Positions 1 through 7,577 are shown, counted from the stretch's first letter. The stretch is DNA of 15,420 bases from H2-BAC3 sp045863035 (GCA_045863035.1 BTUV01000072.1:1-15420), one strand, 5' to 3'. Translations and numbers: made by a program. Notes: a model not told the origin generated them from the letters alone.

Positions 1-67
1 TTGTTATTTTGAAGCTGTATTATAACAAGAAAGCCCGAACGGCATAACAATCTTTTTCTTTAAGTAG

Positions 68-108
68 CCCCCCCCGGATCGGCACTATGCTGGTCGGGGG
101 GATTTTTT
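68..108 (+). terminator. Rho-independent terminator of an upstream gene outside the window
   Basis: A GC-rich hairpin pairs the C run ending at 75 with the six G at 96-101. The stem continues through ATC/GGT and GCA/TGC to a CTA loop, with single-base bulges. Six T follow at 103-108. The T tract lies only on the plus-strand side, so it ends plus-strand transcription coming from before position 1. It also isolates the AT-rich island that follows. Confidence 0.8.
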
Positions 109-263
109 GTTTTTAGTAAAAATTGCTTCGTCTCAGGGATAACGAAGAAAAGTTGATTAATGAACAGTCTTGCACCTCATAAAGTGTTGTAAATACAGGG
201 GTCTCATGCCATTTTGAGATTGTAAAACCGTGGAGATAGCTTTTAAACTCAAAATTAATTTAA

Positions 264-279
264 ACTATTATTAAATAGT
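264..279 (-). terminator. Weak AT-rich hairpin after the WYL regulator
   Basis: ACTATT (264-269) and AATAGT (274-279) pair around a four-base loop, 44 bases past the stop codon of the minus-strand regulator. Read on the minus strand it is followed by a T/A-rich stretch. It may be a weak terminator, but the stem is short and AT-only apart from one pair. I see nothing else between the terminator at 68-108 and the regulator's stop. Confidence 0.3.
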
Positions 280-322
280 CTTAATCACAAATATTATGAA
301 TCAGAACAACTATAGTAGAGAA

Positions 323-1330
323 TTACTTATAAAGGTTGGATGCGCTATTTAGCCTTTTAACTATTCTTAATTTTAGGTCTTCGGGAAATACCACCTTAAC
401 ATTTTCACCAAATGACAAGATTAGAACCTCCAACTCGTAATTTGGAATTACCTTGATTTTTACCTCAATACCCTCAGGCGAATATTTATGTTTTTGTGTC
501 GGATGAAGAGGTTTAGTCAATATGTACGGGGCAACTTCTGGAGAGAAGTTTAGAATAATTTCCTGAAGAGAAACACCTTTGGGACGAGTTACCCCAATTA
601 GATCATAAAAATATTCATCCCAATCAATATCAGAAGGATTAAAAATTGATATTGTCTCTTCTAGTGATTCAATCCTGTCTAATGCAAGGGTCCAATTGGG
701 AATATTATTCTCTTCATTTAAGCCCAAAAGAAACCATCGGTTGTTGTATTGCCTCAAAAAATGAGGATGAATAGTGACCTCATACGGTAATTCACTCTTA
801 AAATCCCTATACAGGATTTTAAGGACACGCTCATTAAGAATAGTATTGAAAAGAATTGGCAGGAAATTAATACCTTTTAAGTCCAAATTGCTATCAAAAC
901 GAATGAGTTCTCCTTTTTGATCAATAAGACCAAATCTAGACTCAAGCCGTGGTATTAATTCATTGATCCATTCAAATTGGGGCGCTCCGCTTAGCCGAGA
1001 AAAAATCTGCAAAGCAGAACGAATTTGCTGAGCTTCAGTATGACTTAAGGGGTGATTGTTGATTGAGTAAGAAATGTCACTATAACGGTAAAACACCCTG
1101 CGCCCGTAACGGTTCCGCTCTAGTAGAATAGCCCACCCCTGCTCACTTTCCATAAACCGAATATCTTCAAAAAGCTGCCTGCGTTGGATCCCACTATTTT
1201 CAGGGTCTAGGACGGATAAGGATTCATTGCATTCTCTGAGCAAATCTTCCCAAAAATACATTCTTCCGGGATTCCGAAAACATTTATCTAGAGTTTTGTA
1301 CCGAATAAAAGCGTTTTTGTTGATTGACAT
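323..1330 (-). CDS. WYL-domain transcriptional regulator (wHTH-WYL-WCX type)
   Basis: This is a putative DNA-binding regulator of about 335 residues. The N-terminal ~65 residues (IRYKTLDKCF onward) form a winged-helix-like segment typical of Bacteroidota WYL proteins. The WYL domain lies around residues 150-230 and carries NNRWFLLG, a WFL variant of the eponymous W-Y-L triad. A C-terminal WCX-like extension follows. In this family (e.g. BrxR, CapW) WYL domains sense a ligand, possibly nucleic acid or nucleotide, and often repress phage-defence operons. Here the gene is divergent from the retron cassette, so it is the obvious candidate regulator of it. A TTG at 1366 would add 12 residues. I prefer the ATG at 1330 because the conserved N-terminal pattern starts there and because a small palindrome at 1359-1371 then falls in the promoter region. 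The family call is firm, but the target and ligand are inferred. Confidence 0.88.
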   Translation of the reverse strand: MSINKNAFIRYKTLDKCFRNPGRMYFWEDLLRECNESLSVLDPENSGIQRRQLFEDIRFMESEQGWAILLERNRYGRRVFYRYSDISYSINNHPLSHTEAQQIRSALQIFSRLSGAPQFEWINELIPRLESRFGLIDQKGELIRFDSNLDLKGINFLPILFNTILNERVLKILYRDFKSELPYEVTIHPHFLRQYNNRWFLLGLNEENNIPNWTLALDRIESLEETISIFNPSDIDWDEYFYDLIGVTRPKGVSLQEIILNFSPEVAPYILTKPLHPTQKHKYSPEGIEVKIKVIPNYELEVLILSFGENVKVVFPEDLKLRIVKRLNSASNLYK

Positions 1331-1358
1331 ATTTCGACGGTTCTGTGTAGTTAGATTG

Positions 1359-1371
1359 CATAACAATTATG
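1359..1371. promoter_or_regulatory. Possible operator palindrome in the divergent promoter region
   Basis: CATAA-CAA-TTATG is a perfect 5-bp inverted repeat with a 3-base spacer, 28 bases upstream of the regulator's preferred ATG and on the retron side. WYL regulators such as BrxR bind inverted repeats in divergent promoters, so this is a candidate autoregulatory site. TAGATT also occurs directly repeated on each side (1352-1357 and 1372-1377). The palindrome is short and could be chance in AT-rich DNA. Confidence 0.3.
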
Positions 1372-1460
1372 TAGATTACCTATCAGAAATTAAACGAACT
1401 TATCGGCAAATTCAAAGTATTATTGGATTTTCCGGATATTTTTCTAACTTTAGAGTGCAA

Positions 1461-1489
1461 ATTGAGTACACTAATTTAGCCTATATTGC
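1461..1489 (+). promoter_or_regulatory. Candidate promoter for the retron RNA
   Basis: TATATT at 1482-1487 resembles a -10 box and would place the transcription start at about 1494, three bases before the predicted 5' arm of the retron RNA. ATTG at 1461-1464 together with TATATTGC also loosely fits the Bacteroidota -33/-7 pattern (TTTG / TAnnTTTG). A classical -35 at 17-bp spacing is absent. The positional agreement with the RNA start is the main argument. Confidence 0.35.
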
Positions 1490-1496
1490 AACAGTT

Positions 1497-1744
1497 CTTT
1501 GAAACACCCGTTAATAATATTGATTCGTGGGCGCTGTCCGGTTTACCCGGAATTTGATCGGCGTCTTTTCTCGGCATTTGGTCGAGATGAATGGTTAGGC
1601 AATCATTTCTGTTCAAGTATTATAAGAGTAGATTTATAATAAGAATAGAGATGTAAATATTGAATAAAGCAGAGTAGAGCAGATATTGTTCTTAACTAAT
1701 TCAATATCAAATACTTACAGAATATTGGGCGGGTGATTTCAAAG
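1497..1744 (+). ncRNA. Probable retron msr-msd non-coding RNA
   Basis: The ends pair as an a1/a2 inverted repeat. CTTTGAAACACCCG (1497-1510) pairs with 1730-1744, giving 6 bp, one bulged A (1736), then 8 bp. Two further G-U pairs are possible inward. Between the arms are three msr-like hairpins: TCCGG/CCGGA (1537-1551), a 7-bp stem starting TCTCG (1569-1587, one G-U), and ATGGTT/AATCAT (1591-1606). The 3' half is AT-rich and msd-like. It holds TATTATAA/TTATAATA (1618-1641), the 9-bp pair ATATTGAAT/ATTCAATAT (1657-1665 with 1699-1707), and an enclosing AAGTAT/ATACTT (1615-1620 with 1711-1716) that competes with the first of these. The RNA ends 15 bases before the reverse transcriptase ATG, as in known retrons. 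The a1/a2 pairing and position are directly visible. Which G is the branch point and the exact msd limits are not. Confidence 0.78.
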
Positions 1745-1759
1745 TAATATAACAAGACA

Positions 1760-2968
1760 ATGAAAGCAGAACCAAAAATAAAAACACAGATACAACAACA
1801 GTTTGAGGGAATGAGGGATAAAAAAGATCTGCTCAACCTTTTGACTGCTGCGCGGAATCAATTGTACGGGAAAACCTGTGAGCCATTTGAACTGAAAGTT
1901 TTAACTTACTATGCAAACCCTGAAATTTGCAGAAAAAGATATCGGACTTTTAGCATAACCAAAAAATCAGGCGGAAAAAGAACTATAAATACCCCGGTGA
2001 AGGGATTAAATTCCTTATTAAAAGCATTAAATTTTGTGCTCCAGGAAATTAGTGTTCCTCATAAAGCTGCGTTTGGTTTTGTTACCAGTAAATCTATCGT
2101 GGATAATGCAAAGTTGCATGTGGGGCGCAAATACGTTTACAACATTGATCTGAGTGACTTTTTTCACTCCTTTGACCGAAATCAGGTAAAACTGGCTTTT
2201 ATGTATGAGCCGTTTAACCTTCATGGAGAAAGAGAACCATTAGCGTTCCTATTGGCATGTTTGTGTACCCATCCACTGGAAATAAATAGTGAAATTAAGA
2301 CTGTTTTACCTCAGGGTAGCCCAACATCACCAACTTTGACAAATATACTTTGTAAAAAACTTGACCGGAGATTAACCGGCTTGGCCAACCGTTTTGGCTT
2401 GACCTACTCTCGGTATGCAGATGATATTACATTTTCAGCAGATTATAACGTGTTCAATAAAGAGGATTTTCTAACAGAATTACGAAGAATCATTGAGCAG
2501 GATCAAAAACTTGTTGTAAATCCAAGAAAAACCAGACTGCAAAACAACTCGTACCGACAGGAAGCAACAGGGCTAATTGTAAATGAAAAAGTAAATGTCC
2601 GCAGGCGTTATGTGAAGCAACTTCGTATGTGGTTAAGTTATTGGGAAAAATATGGCTATCATAATGCTAGAAAAATATTTTTGCGAGATTACAAAAAAAA
2701 CAAGGGACATCTTATGGAAAAAACTCCAAAATTTAGTGAGGCACTACGAGGCAAACTAGAGTTTCTAAGAATGGTTAGAGGAGATGGAGATATTCTATAT
2801 CGAAAGCTTAAAAGAAGATTTGAACGTCTGGAAAAACTTAATGCTACCACTTCAAGTTTGGGTGCAATATCCGAACTAGAATTGGTAATTGAAAAAATAC
2901 TTAATAAGGGAGTTTTGGAAGGAATTGATTTCTACAGTAATATTAAAAGGCTTTCACATGACGGATAA
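1760..2968 (+). CDS. Retron-type reverse transcriptase
   Basis: This 402-residue enzyme is predicted to copy the msd part of the adjacent RNA into msDNA, primed from a guanosine 2'-OH of the msr. Reverse transcriptase motifs appear in order: KKSGGKRTINTPV (68-80); the retron-specific region X NAKLH (116-120); YNIDLSDFFHSF with D130 (127-138); LPQGSPTSPTLTN (183-195); and the catalytic YADD (219-222) with D221/D222. The region Y triad reads ATG (269-271) instead of VTG, in ATGLIVN. A basic thumb-like C-terminus (331-357) follows. The length is usual for retron enzymes, and no maturase, HNH or diversity-generating features are present. The Shine-Dalgarno site is poor, and the start lies 15 bases after the RNA's a2 arm. 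The 3' end overlaps the next gene by 11 bases, implying translational coupling. All catalytic residues are intact. Confidence 0.93.
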   Translation: MKAEPKIKTQIQQQFEGMRDKKDLLNLLTAARNQLYGKTCEPFELKVLTYYANPEICRKRYRTFSITKKSGGKRTINTPVKGLNSLLKALNFVLQEISVPHKAAFGFVTSKSIVDNAKLHVGRKYVYNIDLSDFFHSFDRNQVKLAFMYEPFNLHGEREPLAFLLACLCTHPLEINSEIKTVLPQGSPTSPTLTNILCKKLDRRLTGLANRFGLTYSRYADDITFSADYNVFNKEDFLTELRRIIEQDQKLVVNPRKTRLQNNSYRQEATGLIVNEKVNVRRRYVKQLRMWLSYWEKYGYHNARKIFLRDYKKNKGHLMEKTPKFSEALRGKLEFLRMVRGDGDILYRKLKRRFERLEKLNATTSSLGAISELELVIEKILNKGVLEGIDFYSNIKRLSHDG

Positions 2969-3686
2969 AATAAAGCTCAAAAAGTTAGTAGAAATATTTG
3001 ATGAGATACTAAAAATTAAAGAGAATGAATGGCTGGTTGATGACCTGCTGAGAATGATAGAAAAAAATTTCAAGGTAAATGAATTAGCTAAAAACTCAAT
3101 AATAAGAGAAATTCATGAGCATTGTATTGAACAAGTAACTGAAAACCAGGCTAAGGATTTTTACAAGGATTTTCCAATGGAAAAAATAAAAAATTCTCTC
3201 ATAATTGATTTTAAAAAAATGGAGCACGAAAGGAGAAGGGACGACTTTTATAATTTTGGTTTATGTCTGTATCAACAGATTGAAAATATTACACAGCATT
3301 TATTCTTGGGAAAAGATATTCAAGTACTTTATGAAAAAAATCAGAATAAAATAATAAACGATAAAAAGCAACAAACCTTAAATAGTCTGATTTTTCGTAA
3401 CAGTGGAGACAAATTCTGGTATCCAAATAAAAAATTCGTAGCGATTTTGTATTTTGTTGTTTATAAAGAAGACATGCAACCCAAAAACTACTATTCCATA
3501 ACTGATCTATCTTTTAATTTTGATGAGGTTTATCAAATTCGAAATATGAATCACAGGGGAGGTGAACAAACAGAATTCCAGCGAAAGATAGTAGAGAGAA
3601 TTCAGAATAATGAGTCAAGTTATTATTTAAAATTTTATGGATTCTTGAACCGATTTGTAGTAGAGATAAAGAATAGCTTTATTTAA
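2958..3686 (+). CDS. Unrecognised retron-associated protein, alpha-helical, RNxxH motif (HEPN-like?)
   Basis: I do not recognise this 242-residue protein. It is charged, Lys/Glu-rich and apparently all-helical, with no signal peptide or membrane segment. A helical stretch, FYNFGLCLYQQIENI (97-111), and a late motif, YQIRNMNHRGG (192-202), resemble the two-part signature of HEPN-type helical bundles. HEPN nucleases, however, use R-x4-6-H, whereas R195 and H199 here are only three residues apart. That makes RNase activity uncertain. The ATG at 2958 was chosen over the in-frame ATG at 2889 because AAAAGG lies 7 bases upstream and the overlap with the reverse transcriptase shrinks to the 11-base ATGACGGATAA. 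Sitting second in the cassette, between the reverse transcriptase and the helicase, it is a candidate effector or adaptor. The coding call is firm and the function is unknown. Confidence 0.8.
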   Translation: MTDKIKLKKLVEIFDEILKIKENEWLVDDLLRMIEKNFKVNELAKNSIIREIHEHCIEQVTENQAKDFYKDFPMEKIKNSLIIDFKKMEHERRRDDFYNFGLCLYQQIENITQHLFLGKDIQVLYEKNQNKIINDKKQQTLNSLIFRNSGDKFWYPNKKFVAILYFVVYKEDMQPKNYYSITDLSFNFDEVYQIRNMNHRGGEQTEFQRKIVERIQNNESSYYLKFYGFLNRFVVEIKNSFI

Positions 3687-3702
3687 AGAAAAGATTATTA
3701 AA

Positions 3703-5916
3703 ATGGAAACAACACAAGCTTTTAACGAAATCGAATTAACTCCCGAACAAAAATTAGCTTTTGATGCGATACAGTCTTTTTTAGTTAGCGAAGAAAGAAT
3801 TTATATTCTTCGGGGATATGCGGGCAGCGGCAAAACCACATTATTACGCAGACTTGTCGAATTCCTTTTGGGATGTGATAAGAAATATCTATTAATGGCC
3901 TCAACGGGAAGAGCGGCAAAAATATTAAGTGTTAAAACAAATTCATCAGCATCTACAATTCATTCTGGTATTTATAATTTTAAGGATTTGCAAGAAATTA
4001 AAATTTATGATAATGATAATGATAATGATAATGATAATGATGTGAGCTATCTGTATGAATTTAAGTTAAGAAACAATGAGAATATTCAGTGCACACTTTT
4101 TATTGTTGATGAATCTTCCATGATTTCAAATGTGTATGCAGAAAACGAATTCATTCGATTTGGAAGCGGATTTCTTCTTAATGATCTTATATCTTATAGT
4201 AACGTCTTGACAAAGAACTCGTTTAACAAGATACTTTTCGTTGGAGACCCTGCTCAACTGCCCCCGATGGGTATGAACACATCGCCCGCTTTGGATTCTA
4301 ACTACATATTCGACAACTATAAAATAAAACCACAATTAGCCGAGTTAAAAGAGGTTAAAAGACAGGATGTTGATAGTGGGATTAGTTCTATGTCTAAGAC
4401 AATAAGACGGGGGATCACTTCAGGGTATTTTAATTATTTTGACATTAATCCAAACCAGACAGATGTTTCGCTTTTGGATTATTCTGGTTTCCTGGATAGT
4501 TATTTTAAGTCAGAATCCCTAAATATAGTGATTTGTTATAAAAACGACACGGTGTTTAGGTTGAATAGGGAAATACGTGTTTTGAGGTATGGTGGGGATT
4601 TTCCCATACGAGAATCGGACTCAGTTGTCATTACAAGAAATAGTGCTAAGTATAATATTTTTAATGGCGATTTTGCCATTATAACTCATGTGGATGAAAA
4701 CTTCGTCGAAAGAAGGGTGGTGGTTAAAGACAGATTCAAAAAGAAAATTGAAGTGGTGCTTCGATGGAGGAAGATTGAGATGTTACTAACTACCAGTTTT
4801 AATACACCCCAAAGTGTTAGTGGGTATATGCTTGAGAATCAATTGTACAATCCAGGGGAGCTAGCCGAGGAAGTCAGAATAGCTCTCTATATTGACTTCA
4901 AAATAAGAAATTCTAAATTAAAATCAGGTACTGCCGCTTTTATTGAGGGGATACAAGATGATGAATTCTTTAATTGTATTATGCTGAGGTTCGGCTACGC
5001 GGTTACTTGTCATAAAGCTCAGGGAGGTGAATGGGATGAGGTATTTGTATTCTGGGACTATGGTACTAGGCGGGATGATAACATTCAAAATGCAAATAGA
5101 GATTATAAAGGAAGAGATAACAGCATTTTTTATCGTTGGGCCTATACAGCTGTAACCAGAGCGACTTCAAAGCTTATCTGTATCAATCCGCCATACTTTA
5201 CTCCGTTTTCAAAAATGCAATTCATAGAGAGTAAGGTTCAGAAAGAATATGATAAACTCTCTAATAATGGGTTCACACCTGTGGAAGTTGAATTGAATGA
5301 TGAACTCAAAAATCTATTATCCAGATTTGGAGTGGATTCTCAAAATGAAAATGTGTACATACATTTTATCCAGCGATGGTATCATCTCAAAAAGATGGGT
5401 ATTGAAATTGATAACTGGTTACTTCGCGGGTACGAAATATTCTATCAATTTAGTAGAGATGAAAAAGTTGCAGGGATAAAATACTGGATAAACAAAAGCA
5501 ATCATTTCAGCAATAATTTTCAAGTAGTACCTAAGAAAACTAATTCAGAAGAGTTTTCCGGAGAAGTTATGAAAGTTTTATCAGAGATGAAAGAAATCAT
5601 AGTTATTGATAATCAAAGAGCAAGGGAGGGTCTGAGCCAGACAATAGATGGAGATATTGCTGAATCGAAACCTTTTCTTAGATTATTGTTTGAAAAGCTA
5701 ATTTTTAATCTACCAGAATGCAGAATATCCCAAATTGAGCATTTTGAATATCGAGAACGTTATCATTTTACTTTTGGGAGTGAGCATTGCGTGGTTGATT
5801 TTGAGTATGATGATAATGGCTTTTTTGGACGGGTTTTCCCTTTGGAATCAAAGAGTCGGGGTAATAGTTTGATTGAAAGAATCAGAAAAGTTGTGAGTAA
5901 AATCAAGGAAAATTGA
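3703..5916 (+). CDS. SF1B DNA helicase, RecD2/Dda/Pif1-like, with a C-terminal extension
   Basis: This 737-residue ATP-dependent helicase is expected to translocate 5'-3' on single-stranded DNA. Motifs in order: Walker A GYAGSGKTT (38-46); Ia ASTGRAAK (66-73); Walker B FIVDESS (133-139, D136/E137); III GDPAQLPP (181-188); an EVKRQ motif IV (217-221); a 2B/SH3-like insertion around 321-430; V TCHKAQGGEWDE (435-446); VI YTAVTRA (481-487). The core is complete. Residues about 515-737 form an extension I cannot assign, rich in aromatic and acidic residues. A pure (Asp-Asn)n run (103-113) from a hexanucleotide repeat sits between motifs Ia and II. The gene starts 16 bases after the previous stop and its last codon directly precedes the next ATG. 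In this cassette it may process or sense msDNA, or attack invading DNA, but that is inference. Confidence 0.92.
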   Translation: METTQAFNEIELTPEQKLAFDAIQSFLVSEERIYILRGYAGSGKTTLLRRLVEFLLGCDKKYLLMASTGRAAKILSVKTNSSASTIHSGIYNFKDLQEIKIYDNDNDNDNDNDVSYLYEFKLRNNENIQCTLFIVDESSMISNVYAENEFIRFGSGFLLNDLISYSNVLTKNSFNKILFVGDPAQLPPMGMNTSPALDSNYIFDNYKIKPQLAELKEVKRQDVDSGISSMSKTIRRGITSGYFNYFDINPNQTDVSLLDYSGFLDSYFKSESLNIVICYKNDTVFRLNREIRVLRYGGDFPIRESDSVVITRNSAKYNIFNGDFAIITHVDENFVERRVVVKDRFKKKIEVVLRWRKIEMLLTTSFNTPQSVSGYMLENQLYNPGELAEEVRIALYIDFKIRNSKLKSGTAAFIEGIQDDEFFNCIMLRFGYAVTCHKAQGGEWDEVFVFWDYGTRRDDNIQNANRDYKGRDNSIFYRWAYTAVTRATSKLICINPPYFTPFSKMQFIESKVQKEYDKLSNNGFTPVEVELNDELKNLLSRFGVDSQNENVYIHFIQRWYHLKKMGIEIDNWLLRGYEIFYQFSRDEKVAGIKYWINKSNHFSNNFQVVPKKTNSEEFSGEVMKVLSEMKEIIVIDNQRAREGLSQTIDGDIAESKPFLRLLFEKLIFNLPECRISQIEHFEYRERYHFTFGSEHCVVDFEYDDNGFFGRVFPLESKSRGNSLIERIRKVVSKIKEN
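4009..4041 (+). repeat. GATAAT hexanucleotide microsatellite inside the helicase gene
   Basis: Five perfect GATAAT copies (4009-4038) are followed by GAT. They are in frame and encode alternating Asp-Asn (residues 103-113 of the helicase). Because the unit is 6 bp, copy-number changes would lengthen or shorten a surface loop without breaking the frame. Confidence 0.95.
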
Positions 5917-7431
5917 ATGACTTTCAAGGAAATAAAAGAACTTAGAGTATCTGGTAAATTAGAAGAGGCTCTGGTATTGGGTTTTCAGGAACTGCAGAAA
6001 AATCCAGGCGACATTTGGATAAAAAGAGGGATTGCTTGGGTTTATTATGATTATCTAAAAAAATATTGCGCCGAAGGTAATTTTACAGATTTCAAGATAA
6101 TTCTAAAGAAAATTCATGATTTGAACTTACCTGAAGAAGAAACAATGTTTTTTGATCAATGTGCTTGGCAAATCGGGAAGTTTGTTTTTTCCGTGGCTAG
6201 CGAACAACCTCCTGACTATTCTAAGATCTCAGATATCTATCTATCAATTAAATTTTTCCACTTTTCAAAACCATCTGAATCCTATTCCTTTCTGTTTAAG
6301 TCCTTTTTGAAAATGAATCGTGATTGGAAGCAATGGTTTGATTTTGTAAAGTGGTGGAATATTGAAAACCTTTTGCCAGAAGATTATTTAAAGACTAGTT
6401 ATAATGAAAAATTAATCATGTCTGTCGCGGAACAGGGGTATATTGCCTATTCTAAAAAGCTTCTTGATAATGATGACTATCGTGATCAATATGCCATAAA
6501 TAGGAAGGAAGAGATTAGGGTTTTTCTTTCATTGTTAGATAATCTAATTAAAGATCATCCGGAATATACCTACCCTCCATATTATAAAGCAAAATTACTT
6601 ATTGCTCTGGGCGAAGGTGATCAGAGTTTTAACGCGTTATTACCTTTTGCAAGGCAGAAAAAGAATGATTTTTGGGTGTGGCATCTGTTCAGCGAGTTAT
6701 TTCAAAATGATAAGGAATTGCAATTCAGTTGTTATTGTAAAGCTTTAAGCTTAAATGCTGGCGATGAGTTTTTGATAAAAGTTAGAGAAGAATTTGCTCA
6801 AATATTGATTCATGATAAATTTTATAATGAAGCTAAGTGGGAGGTTAATAATATTATTCATACAAGAACTAAAAATGGCTGGAAAATCCAGGGTAACCTC
6901 GCAGGGTGGGTGGTACAAGATTGGTACGAAACAGCTTCACTTCCAGAGAATAATGTACAATTTTACAGTAAGCATCTTAAAAGAGCCGAGGAGGTTCTAT
7001 ATTCAGACATACCTGAAGAAATAATTGTGATAGAGTTTGTAAATACTGAGAAGAAAGTTGCTAGTTTTATTAAGGACAGGGAGAAGCATGGATATTTTAA
7101 ATATGCTGGAGTTATTCAAAATCCAAGGATTGGAGAGCAATTTAAGGTGAGATTTGATGGAGAGGGAAAAGAATCATTCTTTCGAGTTATTTTTGCTGAA
7201 AAAACAACCATTAATAACGATTCTGATTTGATAAAGGATTTTTCTGGAAAAATTAAGATAATTGCTCAGAAAAATATTGGATTCGTAGAAAACATTTTTA
7301 TTGATTCAAAACTAATTCTGTCAAACAACTTGCAAGATGGCCATAGGGTCGCTGGGAAGGCAATATTATCGTTTAACAAGAATAAAAACGAATGGGGTTG
7401 GAAAGCATTTGAAATCAAAATCAATTTATGA
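5917..7431 (+). CDS. TPR protein with C-terminal S1/cold-shock-like OB fold(s)
   Basis: This is a 504-residue protein. The N-terminal ~360 residues are helical with TPR-like repeats, clearest at 5-48 (GKLEEALVLGFQELQKNP) and near 225-300. A final ~60 residues (442-502) have the S1/cold-shock pattern: FSGKIKIIAQKNIGFVENIF, then DGHRVAGKA, then NEWGWKAFEI. A second, weaker beta-rich OB-like unit lies at about 367-430. From memory, TPR proteins with this ending occur beside RecD-like helicases and in TOTE-type conflict systems. I offer that as a lead, not a verified match. The ATG directly follows the helicase stop, and AAGGAA (5905-5910) is a good Shine-Dalgarno site inside the helicase end. 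Tight coupling suggests a complex with the helicase, with the OB fold binding nucleic acid. No catalytic motif is visible. Confidence 0.78.
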   Translation: MTFKEIKELRVSGKLEEALVLGFQELQKNPGDIWIKRGIAWVYYDYLKKYCAEGNFTDFKIILKKIHDLNLPEEETMFFDQCAWQIGKFVFSVASEQPPDYSKISDIYLSIKFFHFSKPSESYSFLFKSFLKMNRDWKQWFDFVKWWNIENLLPEDYLKTSYNEKLIMSVAEQGYIAYSKKLLDNDDYRDQYAINRKEEIRVFLSLLDNLIKDHPEYTYPPYYKAKLLIALGEGDQSFNALLPFARQKKNDFWVWHLFSELFQNDKELQFSCYCKALSLNAGDEFLIKVREEFAQILIHDKFYNEAKWEVNNIIHTRTKNGWKIQGNLAGWVVQDWYETASLPENNVQFYSKHLKRAEEVLYSDIPEEIIVIEFVNTEKKVASFIKDREKHGYFKYAGVIQNPRIGEQFKVRFDGEGKESFFRVIFAEKTTINNDSDLIKDFSGKIKIIAQKNIGFVENIFIDSKLILSNNLQDGHRVAGKAILSFNKNKNEWGWKAFEIKINL

Positions 7432-7577
7432 TGGATTGTTTCGCTGAAATTATTGGATAGTAAAAATTTATATGATTTGATGATCTAACATATCAATTAC
7501 AATAAAATTTAACTCATCTTAGAGTTCCGATGGTATAATTATTTCTATCGATAAACAATCCTTTTTGATAATAATCA

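Noticed and set aside
1227..1502. Plus-strand 91-codon open frame overlapping the WYL gene start and the a1 arm
   Set aside because: It lies antisense to a well-supported gene, has no family resemblance, and ends inside the predicted retron RNA.
2889..2957. Upstream in-frame ATG of the second cassette gene
   Set aside because: It would overlap the RT by 80 bases, whereas the ATG at 2958 has a proper AAAAGG site and the short overlap typical of coupled genes.
1760..2968. Group II intron or diversity-generating RT instead of a retron
   Set aside because: There are no maturase, HNH or intron domain V/VI features and no template/variable repeat. The NAxxH motif and the upstream a1/a2-bounded RNA point to a retron.
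7528..7550. CGATGG/CTATCG hairpin as terminator of the retron cassette
   Set aside because: The stem is only 6 bp with a G-U pair and a long loop, and no T run follows directly.
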